Source: Saprospiraceae bacterium (GTDB lineage: Bacteria; Bacteroidota; Bacteroidia; Chitinophagales; Saprospiraceae). Taken from it: 58,373 nucleotides of DNA. Numbering within the stretch: position 1 is the stretch's first letter; the number at the start of each line of letters is the position of its first letter. Below the pieces are notes generated by a model. It did no database searches. It saw only the letters and a program-made list of their open reading frames with translations, and was not told where the DNA came from. Made by a program: the position numbers and the translations under genes. Positions 1 through 7,289 of the stretch are shown piece after piece. The DNA lies in contig JALHQW010000052.1 of the NCBI GenBank assembly GCA_022841745.1, forward strand, positions 1-58,373. Reading direction: 5' to 3'.

Positions 1-101
1 AGGAAAAAACAGTCGAAATCTGCAGCAAGCGCAATGATACGCTAAGAAATTATGCCAAAAATGTCCAGATTAAGAGGATGCGTTCTAACATTGCTGACTA
101 A
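1..101 (+). CDS. 3' end of an unidentified gene (partial)
   Basis: An open frame enters from the left edge (codons at 3, 6, 9 and so on) and stops at TAA 99-101, giving about 32 basic residues that include ICSKRNDTLRNYAKNVQ. I do not recognise the family. The stop is directly followed, in the same frame, by the ATG of the truncated kelch gene at 102. The two look like unrelated pieces joined at a junction rather than one protein, because the residues before the stop do not resemble a kelch blade. It could be a chance open frame. Confidence 0.3.
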   Translation, partial: EKTVEICSKRNDTLRNYAKNVQIKRMRSNIAD

Positions 102-569
102 ATGGACAGACACTATTTAGGATTAAACAACGACCAAAAAATTTATCGATACTCACCAAATACAGATAGTTGGGTTCAGGAAACCGATTTCCCGGGTTCT
201 TCGAGGAGTGGTGCAATTGCATCTGTTTCAAATAATAAAGCCTATTTTGGTTTGGGCGGAACGCTATCCGATTTTTGGGAATTTCAGCCTGCGGTTATTA
301 ACAACACCTATGAAGAGAAGAACCTGATACGCCTCACCCTTTCACCCAACCCAACTATGAATAAATTTTCAGTTTTAGAAACTGAACTAATAAATGAATT
401 TGAAAAACTATTAGTGTTCAACTCACAAGGTGAATTGGTGCGACGATTTAACCTAAAATTGGCTGAAAAGGAGTTTGATATTTCTATGCTGCCAAGCGGA
501 GTATATACCCTTGTTCTGAATAACTCCAAAACACAATCATATGCAGGAAGAATTATACTTTCAAAGTAG
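102..569 (+). CDS. Kelch-repeat protein remnant with T9SS sorting domain (5'-truncated)
   Basis: 155 residues. Residues about 1-64 match the last blades of a kelch beta-propeller (YLGLNNDQKIYRYSPNTDSW, then AYFGLGGTLSDFWEF). Residues about 75-155 form a Por/T9SS type A sorting domain: LTLSPNPTMNKFSV, then LPSGVYTLVL and a short basic end. Such proteins are normally several hundred residues long with a signal peptide and a full propeller. Here the signal peptide and most blades are missing, and an in-frame TAA sits at 99-101, so the gene is probably a broken remnant. The C-terminal domain would send a secreted protein through the type IX system, but without an N-terminal signal this copy should not be exported. 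It overlaps the DUF4907 gene by 29 bases; I recall kelch and DUF4907 genes as frequent neighbours in Bacteroidota. Confidence 0.7.
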   Translation: MDRHYLGLNNDQKIYRYSPNTDSWVQETDFPGSSRSGAIASVSNNKAYFGLGGTLSDFWEFQPAVINNTYEEKNLIRLTLSPNPTMNKFSVLETELINEFEKLLVFNSQGELVRRFNLKLAEKEFDISMLPSGVYTLVLNNSKTQSYAGRIILSK

Positions 570-876
570 TCTTAACAAAAAAGGTAAGATTTTGTGCCTT
601 TTCTTTTGTTTAATGCTATCTTGTCAAAGTCAAGAAGACGCATTTACCTATAAAGTAATAATTGACAATAGCGGAGGCTTTGGATACCAAATCTATCAAT
701 TTGATAAAAAATTAATTGAACAACCTTTTATTCCAGTAATTGATACAATAAAAGGTTTTCAGTCAAAACAAGATGCTGTGAAAGTTGCCAAACTTGTGAT
801 TATGAAAATCCAATCAGGCGAGAGACCACCGAGTATTACCTTGAAGGACTTAGATAGCCTTAAAATTGCTCATTAA
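541..876 (+). CDS. DUF4907-like lipoprotein
   Basis: 111 residues. A hydrophobic stretch (ILCLFFCLMLSC) ending in a lipobox-like cysteine suggests a lipoprotein. The body contains GFGYQIYQFDKKLIEQPFIP, then a KTKEDAEKVA-like segment (FQSKQDAVKVAKLVI) and the ending PPSITLKDLDSL, the pattern I associate with DUF4907, a small family of unknown function. The ATG at 541 lies inside the preceding kelch gene and gives an unusually long polar leader before the signal segment. The true start may be a non-ATG codon nearer 570. The stop (874-876) lies 3 bases before the first attC-like site, as is usual for a gene inside an integron cassette. Confidence 0.7.
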   Translation: MQEELYFQSSLNKKGKILCLFFCLMLSCQSQEDAFTYKVIIDNSGGFGYQIYQFDKKLIEQPFIPVIDTIKGFQSKQDAVKVAKLVIMKIQSGERPPSITLKDLDSLKIAH

Positions 877-879
877 TAC

Positions 880-975
880 AAACGCAGAACAATGCATGTG
901 CGCAGATGCGGCTGAATTGCCAACGCTCGAAGCCACCGCACAGCCGCACCATCGCACATGCGACCGTTCCACGCA
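880..975 (+). other. attC-like recombination site 1 (integron cassette boundary)
   Basis: A two-stem imperfect palindrome. AAC at 888-890 is followed by 3 nt, outer stem GCATGTGCG (894-902), a 4-nt internal spacer, inner stem TGCGGCTG (907-914), a 26-nt loop, CAGCCGCA (941-948), a 4-nt spacer, CGCACATGC (953-961), 4 nt and GTT (966-968). This is the layout of an integron attC site (R''-L''-loop-L'-R', flanking AAC and GTT). The core does not fit the strict RYYYAAC/GTTRRRY consensus. The strongest support is the matching site at 3090 and the reciprocal 10-bp end match described for the cassette. Confidence 0.6.
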
Positions 976-1013
976 AAAAAACAAAACAAAAAAGACAGAA
1001 TAATAAAACAAAT

Positions 1014-1031
1014 AGTTTTCGTACCTTGCCC
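1014..1031 (+). promoter_or_regulatory. Promoter candidate for the RM cassette genes
   Basis: TACCTTG at 1022-1028 resembles the Bacteroidota -7 box (TANNTTTG). It lies 17 nt before the ATG at 1045, in A-rich DNA (970-1010) that belongs to the cassette itself. No convincing -33 TTG was found. A resident promoter would let the RM genes be expressed independently of cassette position. Confidence 0.4.
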
Positions 1032-1044
1032 CAAAATTTTGAAA

Positions 1045-1971
1045 ATGAACTTAGAACTCACATTAAACGGGGCTTCGGTCAAGAAAAAAGCCCCTTCAAG
1101 CATCTCCACGTTAGATAGACCAAAAAAGTTAATTGCTTTTGGTTGGTATGGTGGAAAATATTCACACCTTGATTGGCTTATGCCTTTTCTTCCAAAGTGT
1201 ACACATTACTGCGAACCCTTTGCTGGTTCTGGTGCGGTTTTACTAAACCGTGAACCTTCCCCAGTTGAGACATACAACGACTTAGATGGTGAGGTTGTAA
1301 ATTTTTTCAGGGTACTACGGGAGCAAAAAGAAAAATTGATAGAAGCAATTTCACTTACGCCTTTTTCGAGAGAAGAATTTGCTCTGGCATGCGAAGTCAA
1401 CCCAAGTATGTCTGACTTTGAACGTGCAAGATTGTTTTTTGTAAGGGCACGACAGGTAAGAACTGGCTTGGCCCAAAAAGCGTCGTTAGGTCGGTGGGCG
1501 AATTGCAAAAACACAAGCAGGTCAGGAATGAGCGGAGTGGTCAGTCGTTGGTTAGGGGGAATAGAAAATTTGGAATTTATTGCAGAAAGGTTGCTTAGGG
1601 TACAAATAGAAAACCGTCCAGCATTGGAAATAATTGACCTTTATGATAGTGCTGAAACCTTGTTTTACTGCGACCCACCTTACATCCATGAAACAAGAGG
1701 CGATATAAGTTCTTATGGTTACGAAATGGATAATTCAAGCCACCAAGCGTTAGCAACCAAACTTAATAACACACAAGGATTGGTTGCAATCTCTAATTAT
1801 GATTGCGACTTAATGAATGACCTTTATCCATCGACAAAATGGTTCAAACATTACAGCGAACTTAAAACTATCCATTCAACGAAGGACAAACGTCAAGAGG
1901 TGCTTTGGCTAAACTATGATATAAACCAAATAAGGAAGAAGGAACTTAAAGGAAAAACGCTTTTTGAATGA
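1045..1971 (+). CDS. D12-class adenine-N6 DNA methyltransferase (type II RM)
   Basis: 308 residues, the usual size for Dam/D12-type enzymes, which transfer a methyl group from S-adenosylmethionine to adenine N6 in a specific site. Visible motifs: FGWYGGK near residue 32 (N-terminal AdoMet-binding region), EPFAGSGAVLLN near 60 (motif I, FxGxG) and FYCDPPY near 208 (motif IV, DPPY). The ATG at 958 would extend the frame upstream but lies inside attC site 1, so the ATG at 1045, just after a promoter-like box, is preferred. The stop overlaps the endonuclease start as ATGA (1968-1971), implying translational coupling. Its job is presumably to protect the host from the partner nuclease. Confidence 0.85.
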   Translation: MNLELTLNGASVKKKAPSSISTLDRPKKLIAFGWYGGKYSHLDWLMPFLPKCTHYCEPFAGSGAVLLNREPSPVETYNDLDGEVVNFFRVLREQKEKLIEAISLTPFSREEFALACEVNPSMSDFERARLFFVRARQVRTGLAQKASLGRWANCKNTSRSGMSGVVSRWLGGIENLEFIAERLLRVQIENRPALEIIDLYDSAETLFYCDPPYIHETRGDISSYGYEMDNSSHQALATKLNNTQGLVAISNYDCDLMNDLYPSTKWFKHYSELKTIHSTKDKRQEVLWLNYDINQIRKKELKGKTLFE

Positions 1972-3083
1972 AACCCAACGAAATATTAGAAACTTTCTTG
2001 AATGTTGCCAATAAAAGTTTGGCAATCTCCTTTCTCCCTGACCCCAAGGTACAGGGTGAAATTGAGTTTATTTGTCGTTGCAACACCAATAAAGCACCTA
2101 TCAGGTTTTTGCTCGCTTGTCTTTTGGCAAAAATTGACCGACCTGAAATTGACATCAGGAAGCCATACACAGAAATACAAGGAGGCGACACTTATTCAGG
2201 TCGGGCATACGATGAAGGTTTTGTCGAAAGCTTTGTTGCAAAACACAAATTACCATGTAATTCAACTACTGCTTTTTTGACACCTGCTTTCCGAAATATT
2301 GACAGACTTTTGACTACCGACCTTGTAATGGTTGGAAAACCACGAGCAGTATATACCTATACATTGGGATTGCTTGATGCTGTTCATCAAAACCGAATAG
2401 ATGCGGAAGCTCTATTGAAAGAATTTTTGCGTTATTTGTTGATAATCAAGGCTGAAAACGAAGGTAGGATGAAACAACTCATCGCTGATTTAAAGCAAAC
2501 GAGTGATGTTTTACCTTTATCCTCAGAACAAATAGTAACCCTACTTCATCAACACCTAAATTGCAAAAATTCAAGTAGGTTGCCGGTTTTGATTGTTGCA
2601 GCAGCCTATTCGGCGGTAGAGATGCTGATTGGCGAAAAAACTCGACCATTGTATGCTCACAATGCAGCAGATAAACAGACTGGTTCTGTCGGTGATATTG
2701 AAGTCACCTTGAAAAATGATGAAAAAGTCGTTTCTTGTTATGAGATGAAAGACAAACGAGTGACCATAAATGATATTAACCATGCTTTGAAAAAAGCGTC
2801 AAACCTTGATGAGAAGATTGACAATTACATTTTCATTACAACTGACGTGATTGAAGTTGAAGTGGTAGAATATGCAAAATCACTTTATGAACAAACGGGT
2901 ATTGAAATCGCAATTCTGGATTGTTTGGGTTTTGCAAGACATTTTTTGCACTTTTTTCACAGGTGCAGAATTAATTTTCTCGACAACTATCAGGATTTAG
3001 TCATGAAAGAGCCTAACAGTTCGGTAGGGCAACCACTCAAAGAAGCATTTCTGATATTGAGAAAGCAAGCGGAAAGCAATTGA
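1968..3083 (+). CDS. Type II restriction endonuclease, SacI-like family
   Basis: 371 residues. The N-terminal half contains IRKPYTEIQGGDTYSGRAYD and LPCNSTTAFLTPAFRN, which I recognise from proteins annotated as SacI-family restriction endonucleases. A PD-(D/E)xK-type site is visible at D243 (VGDIEV) and E259-M-K261 (CYEMKDKR). It starts inside the stop codon of the methyltransferase, the standard arrangement of a compact type II RM pair. SacI itself recognises GAGCTC and pairs with a C5 methyltransferase. Here the partner is an adenine methyltransferase, so the site specificity cannot be carried over. The stop at 3081-3083 is 6 bases before attC-like site 2. Confidence 0.75.
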   Translation: MKPNEILETFLNVANKSLAISFLPDPKVQGEIEFICRCNTNKAPIRFLLACLLAKIDRPEIDIRKPYTEIQGGDTYSGRAYDEGFVESFVAKHKLPCNSTTAFLTPAFRNIDRLLTTDLVMVGKPRAVYTYTLGLLDAVHQNRIDAEALLKEFLRYLLIIKAENEGRMKQLIADLKQTSDVLPLSSEQIVTLLHQHLNCKNSSRLPVLIVAAAYSAVEMLIGEKTRPLYAHNAADKQTGSVGDIEVTLKNDEKVVSCYEMKDKRVTINDINHALKKASNLDEKIDNYIFITTDVIEVEVVEYAKSLYEQTGIEIAILDCLGFARHFLHFFHRCRINFLDNYQDLVMKEPNSSVGQPLKEAFLILRKQAESN

Positions 3084-3089
3084 AATAAA

Positions 3090-3179
3090 TGCGTGGAACA
3101 AAGCATCTGCGCCTATTTGCGGCAAACCCAACCCGCAAAGCCAACGCAGCCGCAAACAGCGCAGATGCCTCCGTTACTT
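3090..3179 (+). other. attC-like recombination site 2
   Basis: Same architecture as site 1: AAC (3097-3099), 3 nt, outer stem GCATCTGCGC (3103-3112), inner stem TTTGCGGC (3116-3123), a 25-nt loop, GCCGCAAA (3149-3156), 2 nt, GCGCAGATGC (3159-3168), 4 nt, GTT (3173-3175). The 3-nt and 4-nt gaps between core and stem equal those of site 1, and both loops contain GCCAACGC. The stems differ in sequence but keep pairing, as expected of sites recognised by structure. Confidence 0.6.
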
Positions 3180-3369
3180 TTTGAAAAAATAACCACCACC
3201 TCCCCCCCAAAGTCATATCCAATCCCCCCCATCATCGCTTCCCTTTACCCTTCTGCATGAATCACTTCAAGACCCAACAGCGCAAAAACACAAAAGCGCA
3301 AAGACAATCAATATTGCCTTTGCGCCTCTTGTGCGAAAAAAGGTTTAAGAAAAACTCGTACCAGCCTAT
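3180..3369. repeat. Gene-free stretch with an inverted repeat
   Basis: After the last attC-like site there is no gene for about 190 bases. It contains C-runs (3200-3230) and an imperfect hairpin, CACAAAAGCGCAAAG (3289-3303) against CTTTGCGCCTCTTGTG (3318-3333), just past the 3' end of the thioredoxin-like gene on the minus strand. The hairpin may end that transcript; it lacks a clear T-tract. Confidence 0.4.
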
Positions 3370-3981
3370 TTATTTGCCACCCGTTGCCGCCCCATTTGCA
3401 AGGATAGCATTTGCATCAGCAAGGAACTTCACCTCTTCCTTTCCTGGCTCGGAACCAGATGGATAGCCCAAGGAACCCAAGCCGTTGAGGTTGACACGCT
3501 GACCAGTGGCATCGGGCACCGCATAGAACAAATGGATAGTCGGGTAGCCACGAACCTGAAATGCCTGCTGGAGGCCAGCGTTTTGTTGTGCCAATTCTTG
3601 TGGCAATTGCTTGCGACGGGGGAAGTCCACCTCCAACAAGACCACGTTTTTCTTGGCCCATTCCACGAATGCAGGCTTGGCAAATACGTTGGCTTGCAGG
3701 CGGTGGCACCAGCCGCACCAGTCGCTACCCGTGAAAAAGCCGAAGATGGGCTTTTTGGTGGCATCAGAGATGGCCTTTGCTTTGGCCAAATCAGTATGCC
3801 ATTCCAAGCCATCAGCAGAAACAGTGGTAGTAGCGGATGCAGTTTGAGTCGCAGTTTGAGTCGCAGTTGGAGCGGCAGTTGGAGCGGCAGTAGCAGCTGC
3901 CGTCGTGGTTTCCGTTTGAGCGGAACAGGAGAATTGGGCGGCCACCATCAATATGGCGGAAAAAATGAGAACAGATTTCAT
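3370..3981 (-). CDS. Thioredoxin-like lipoprotein
   Basis: 203 residues. The start MKSVLIFSAILMVAAQFSC is a lipoprotein signal with Cys19. A Thr/Ala/Pro-rich low-complexity linker (about 22-55) is encoded by 12-bp tandem repeats (APTA, TQTA). A thioredoxin-fold domain follows, with WCGWC near residue 88-92, VDF and a cis-proline region GYPTIHLF. CxxC proteins of this type (thioredoxin_7/DUF255-like) reduce or oxidise disulfides, and lipidation plus the linker would tether it in the periplasm. It is transcribed alone; the neighbouring BatA-domain gene upstream is separated by two palindromes. The substrate cannot be deduced. Confidence 0.8.
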   Translation of the reverse strand: MKSVLIFSAILMVAAQFSCSAQTETTTAAATAAPTAAPTATQTATQTASATTTVSADGLEWHTDLAKAKAISDATKKPIFGFFTGSDWCGWCHRLQANVFAKPAFVEWAKKNVVLLEVDFPRRKQLPQELAQQNAGLQQAFQVRGYPTIHLFYAVPDATGQRVNLNGLGSLGYPSGSEPGKEEVKFLADANAILANGAATGGK

Positions 3982-4112
3982 GTTGAAGGTTTAATTGATG
4001 AAACGAGGTACAAAGATATGGGGACTAATTTTTTCTGGTGGAATTTTAACGCAACCTTAATCTTATGGCTCCTTTCAAGGCACCGACAAAAATTGAATTT
4101 GACTCCACGCCA

Positions 4113-4203
4113 ACGTTTACTAAACTTCAAAAGTTTAGTAAACGTCTAACCAACTTACAATAACGAGCATACGTTTACTAAACTTCAAAAGCTTAGTAAA
4201 CGT
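4113..4203. repeat. Two tandem palindromes
   Basis: Two copies of a near-perfect palindrome, each with 15-bp arms (ACGTTTACTAAACTT at 4113-4127 against AAGTTTAGTAAACGT at 4131-4145, and again 4171-4185 against 4189-4203 with one G:T change), 25 bases apart. They lie between two minus-strand genes, just past the stop of the BatA-domain gene. They could act as terminators or be copies of a dispersed palindromic repeat. Confidence 0.75.
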
Positions 4204-4212
4204 CCAACCTAC

Positions 4213-6267
4213 TCAAACCTTCCAAAATCGCAGCAACAACACCTCCACCGCCAATGCCAGCAGCGCAATGATGATGCACCATTTCCAGAGCACCACGCCC
4301 TTGCTGCGGTCGCTGACCACAGCGCCTATATCGGCGGCGGCATCGTTGTCGAGGATGCTGATATTGGGAATTGTGATTTTTTCTTCCAGTTCGGTACCAG
4401 CGAGGTAGCTCAGGTCGGATTCCCGGCGGTCGTAGTTGAAACTGAACTTGGCAAGGGTGCTGTCGGCATTCAGGAAGAGGTTGTAATGCCCCGCCTCGAA
4501 GATTTGGTTTTGCAGGCCGATAAATACCCTGGAGGCCACGATGCGTTGCTGTGGGATGAACTCCTCGGATACCTGACCGTCGTTCTTTGCCCCGCCGCTC
4601 ATTTTATATACGCTCTCGCCACCCTTCACAAGGTTATCCGACTCGATGGTCTCGTCCTTGCCGATGGTGTAGGCGATGGGGCGCTTCCGGGCGCTGGAAA
4701 TGGCCATTTTATAGAGCATGGGGATGAAAATCTCGCCGCTATTGGCAAGGTTGCTCTGCTCGGTGTTCAGGGGGGCAGCGCAGAGGTAGAGGATGCCTTG
4801 CCCGGATTTGTACTTGCCAAGGAAGGTGCTGCCGTCACGGTAGCTCAGCAGTTTTTCCTCGCCACGGCTGGCGGCGGTGCCCAGCTTGTAATTGCCCTTG
4901 GTGATGGGCAGTTTCAGGTTCGAGGATTTGTTCTCGAACACATCCTTGAAAACGAATTCTTCGGTGTTCACATCCGCCACGGTGCGCTCCGTCTGCTCGA
5001 ATCCTTGCAGGTCGTTGGCGGGGATGGCGGCGAGGAAACTGTTGTAAGTGGCAATATTGGCCGTGGAAGCTGGGAAAACGAGCACGTTGCCGCCGTTCTC
5101 AACGTACTGCTTCAATTCTTGGGAAAGGCCGCTCGAAATGCTGGTCAGGCCGTTTACGATGATAAGCTGGTTCTTAGGAAAATCGGAGTAGGTAATCTGA
5201 CTGGCTGACTGGTTTTTTACGTTGAAATAGCTGATGCCCTTGAAAGCGGCTTCCAGGTAGCTGCTCGGTGCCTGTTCATTGATGACCAGCACATTGATGA
5301 CCTCGGCCACATTGTAGGAGAAAAAATAATGGTCGTCGAACTGCACGGGATAGTCCGTCAGTTCCAATTCTGCTTCATGCCAGCCCGGTTTTTGTATGGT
5401 CACGATAACCGTGTCCAGGATAGACGACTTGCCGGGGATGCTCATCTCCCCTACCGGCTTGGACTCGCCATCGTATTTCACGGTAAGGCGCACATTTTCG
5501 GCGGTCTCCTCGCTCCAGTTGCGCACTTTCACGATAAGCGGGTTGGGTTGACTCAGCATTTGCACCGGCGCCTCGAACCATGCGCTGTCAATGCTCACGT
5601 TGCGCTCTTGCACGGCTTGCAGCGGCACGAGGTTCACTTGTGTCAGGGTGTCCTTTACGTTTTCGAGGTCGCAGATATTCGCCTGAAAATCGGAGATGAT
5701 ATAGCTGACCTTGTTGCTGTTCTTGGTGCTGCCCAACGCCTGTTGTTGCCTTGTGAGCACCTGCGACAGCGAGCGTACGGCGGGCGATACTTTTATTTCT
5801 TCCACCAGCCCAATGGCCTCGTCCTTGCTAACGAGTCGCTGGTGCTTTCCATCGAAATCGTTTGTCAAAATCTGAAAACGGTCTTCTACGCCGTAGGCGG
5901 CGACAATTTGCTTGGCCCGCTGCTTGGCCTTTTCCACCAACGGCGATTCTTCACTGAGGGCGCTCATGCTGAACGAATTGTCCACGAAGATGGAAATGGC
6001 GTTCTCGCCTTGTTTCACTTCCACGTCCTGCGGGATGAATGGCTGTGCAAAGGCGAACACCAGCATAGCCACGGCAAGGCAGCGAGCCAACAGCACGAGC
6101 AGGTTGCGCAGCTTTCGGCGGGAGCTTGTCTCGTCCTTCACCTCTTTGAGAAAGCGCACATTGGTGAAATACACCTTCTTGAACCGCCTGAAATAGAACA
6201 GGTGGATGATGATGGGGATGGCCAAAGCGGCCAATGCGAAAAGAAAACCGGGATATAGAAATTGCAT
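4213..6267 (-). CDS. BatA-domain membrane protein with VWA-like region
   Basis: 684 residues. Residues 1-80 form the BatA/N-terminal domain typical of Bacteroidota: FLYPGFLFALAALAIPIIIH, then FRRFKKVYFTNVRFLKEV and RRKLRNLLVLLARCLA followed by a second membrane segment. A VWA-like segment follows (ISIFVDNSFSMS, near residue 90). The middle is a large extracytoplasmic part, and a C-terminal membrane helix (VVLWKWCIIIALLALAVEVLLL) ends in a short basic tail. Members of this family sit in aerotolerance-type (Bat) or DUF4159 clusters, but no MoxR or other Bat gene is adjacent here. The role is unknown; envelope localisation is well supported. Confidence 0.8.
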   Translation of the reverse strand: MQFLYPGFLFALAALAIPIIIHLFYFRRFKKVYFTNVRFLKEVKDETSSRRKLRNLLVLLARCLAVAMLVFAFAQPFIPQDVEVKQGENAISIFVDNSFSMSALSEESPLVEKAKQRAKQIVAAYGVEDRFQILTNDFDGKHQRLVSKDEAIGLVEEIKVSPAVRSLSQVLTRQQQALGSTKNSNKVSYIISDFQANICDLENVKDTLTQVNLVPLQAVQERNVSIDSAWFEAPVQMLSQPNPLIVKVRNWSEETAENVRLTVKYDGESKPVGEMSIPGKSSILDTVIVTIQKPGWHEAELELTDYPVQFDDHYFFSYNVAEVINVLVINEQAPSSYLEAAFKGISYFNVKNQSASQITYSDFPKNQLIIVNGLTSISSGLSQELKQYVENGGNVLVFPASTANIATYNSFLAAIPANDLQGFEQTERTVADVNTEEFVFKDVFENKSSNLKLPITKGNYKLGTAASRGEEKLLSYRDGSTFLGKYKSGQGILYLCAAPLNTEQSNLANSGEIFIPMLYKMAISSARKRPIAYTIGKDETIESDNLVKGGESVYKMSGGAKNDGQVSEEFIPQQRIVASRVFIGLQNQIFEAGHYNLFLNADSTLAKFSFNYDRRESDLSYLAGTELEEKITIPNISILDNDAAADIGAVVSDRSKGVVLWKWCIIIALLALAVEVLLLRFWKV

Positions 6268-6483
6268 TTGGATGCTTGATACTTGATGCTTGATCTGGAT
6301 TCTGGGTTGCCAAAGCTACATTTACGCTTTAGCGGCGAAAATGTTGTGGGAGTGAACCAAGAGATACCTTCTGACTCCTAAGGTTGCGACTTATTAGGCG
6401 ATGGTTTATTTTTTTTGGCAAAGTTAGGATAATCGCTCATCTGGTATTAGCTTGGCAGTTCATTCACCGCCAATCACTAAAAA

Positions 6484-6978
6484 ATGAACGCCATGAAAAA
6501 TCTCCTACCTTCATTGCTCATTCTTGCCTGTGCACTGCTTACTTCTTGTGCAACAACAAAAAGCCTAAAACAAGCTGAGGCAAATAAGGAAACCATCCGG
6601 CTTTGGTACGAAGAGGGCTGGAATAAAGGCCAAAACGAGAAGCTGATTCCGAGGGTCTTTCATCCTGAATGGAGCGACGGGAATCCCATAAGACCTGAAT
6701 CAGAAGGCTTGGAGGGCATGTACGAGTTGGTCAAATTTTACAAGGAAGCTTTCCCGGATGCAAAATTCAAGATTACCCATCTTTTTGCCGATGCCGACCA
6801 TGCTGCTGTGCGGTATGAAGTGGAAGCAACCCATCAAGGTGAAGCATTCGGATTGAAAGCAACTGGCAAGAAGTTCATCTCTACGGGCATCGTAATGTAC
6901 GATATGAAAGAAGGCAAGATTTTCCGTAGTTGGCAGGAGTTGGACTTGATGGGGATTGTTAATCAGTTAAAGGATTAG
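6484..6978 (+). CDS. SnoaL-like (NTF2-fold) lipoprotein
   Basis: 164 residues. MKNLLPSLLILACALLTSC is a lipoprotein signal. The mature part has a SnoaL/ester-cyclase-like pattern: NKETIRLWYEEGWNKGQ, PEWSDGNPIRPESEGLEG, VKFYKEAFPDAKFKITHLFA and a C-terminal ISTGIVMYDMKEGKIFRSWQ. These proteins have a cone-shaped NTF2 fold; some are cyclases or isomerases and most are uncharacterised. The start could be 6484 or the second ATG at 6493. It is divergent from the BatA-domain gene and stands alone. Confidence 0.8.
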   Translation: MNAMKNLLPSLLILACALLTSCATTKSLKQAEANKETIRLWYEEGWNKGQNEKLIPRVFHPEWSDGNPIRPESEGLEGMYELVKFYKEAFPDAKFKITHLFADADHAAVRYEVEATHQGEAFGLKATGKKFISTGIVMYDMKEGKIFRSWQELDLMGIVNQLKD

Positions 6979-7012
6979 GTTCCCTTCGGGGATGACAAAA
7001 AAGGATTGGAGG
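6976..7012. repeat. Dispersed hairpin motif (GTTC-stem-ATGACAAA)
   Basis: GTTCCCTTCGGGGATGACAA at 6979-6998 forms a small stem (TCCC/GGGA) followed by ATGACAAA. The same layout with compensating stem changes occurs inside sua5 (17518) and in the array at 53174-53594. It directly follows the stop codon of the SnoaL-like gene. Confidence 0.6.
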
Positions 7013-7017
7013 ATTAG

Positions 7018-7288
7018 TTCTACTTTGTTACTTTAAAAAGCAATCTCAATGAAACCGTCCACGTCTCGGAACACGTCGCTTTTGTTCCCGCAGTGCGGGA
7101 CAGGCTATTCCGAAGGAACCCGTCCACGCCGTGAGGGATGTCATGCGTGTTGCCCTCAATACGTGGACGGGTCTTTTCACAGCCTGTCCCGATTTTTCGG
7201 GAATGACAAAAGCGACGTGTTCCGAGACGTGGACAGCCTGCTTTCAGGACTTGAATTTGGAATTCTTTAAAGTAACAAAGTAGAATTA
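7018..7288. repeat. 271-bp multi-armed palindrome
   Basis: Nested inverted repeats: a 20-bp perfect outer arm (7018-7037 against 7266-7285), a 29-bp perfect arm (7057-7085 against 7206-7234), GGGACAGGCT (7097-7106) against AGCCTGTCCC (7181-7190), and CCCGTCCACG (7119-7128) against CGTGGACGGG (7162-7171). The strand between could fold into one long interrupted hairpin. No protein is convincing inside. The core CCACGCCGTGAGGG recurs at 53530, so this is one of a family. It separates the convergent SnoaL-like and glycosyltransferase genes. Confidence 0.85.
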
Positions 7289-7289
7289 G

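Larger units (their letters stand above)
967..3173 (+). mobile_element. Putative integron gene cassette carrying a type II RM system
   Basis: The unit runs between the predicted G/TT crossover points at 966/967 and 3173/3174. It contains its own promoter, a methyltransferase gene and an overlapping endonuclease gene, and ends in an attC-like hairpin. In an excised circular cassette the first bases (TTCCACGCA, 967-975) would join the terminal G. The resulting GTTCCACGCA is the exact reverse complement of TGCGTGGAAC at 3090-3099, the other side of the cassette's own attC. That complementarity is predicted by the cassette model and is unlikely by chance. No integron integrase is visible; it may lie left of the window, or this may be a cluster of attC sites without an integrase. 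Confidence 0.6.

Noticed and set aside
958-1044. Upstream start of the methyltransferase
   Set aside because: It lies inside the attC-like site and before the promoter-like box; the conserved motifs begin only after 1045.
3174-3369. A further cassette after the second attC-like site
   Set aside because: No gene and no third attC-like hairpin follow before the chromosomal thioredoxin-like gene, so the array appears to end here.
5329-6258. 309-residue plus-strand open frame
   Set aside because: Antisense to the BatA-domain gene; it contains no domain.
7018-7288. Retron msr/msd or large structured RNA
   Set aside because: No reverse transcriptase is adjacent, and the arms are perfect inverted repeats of the kind found at 53530, fitting a dispersed palindrome better.
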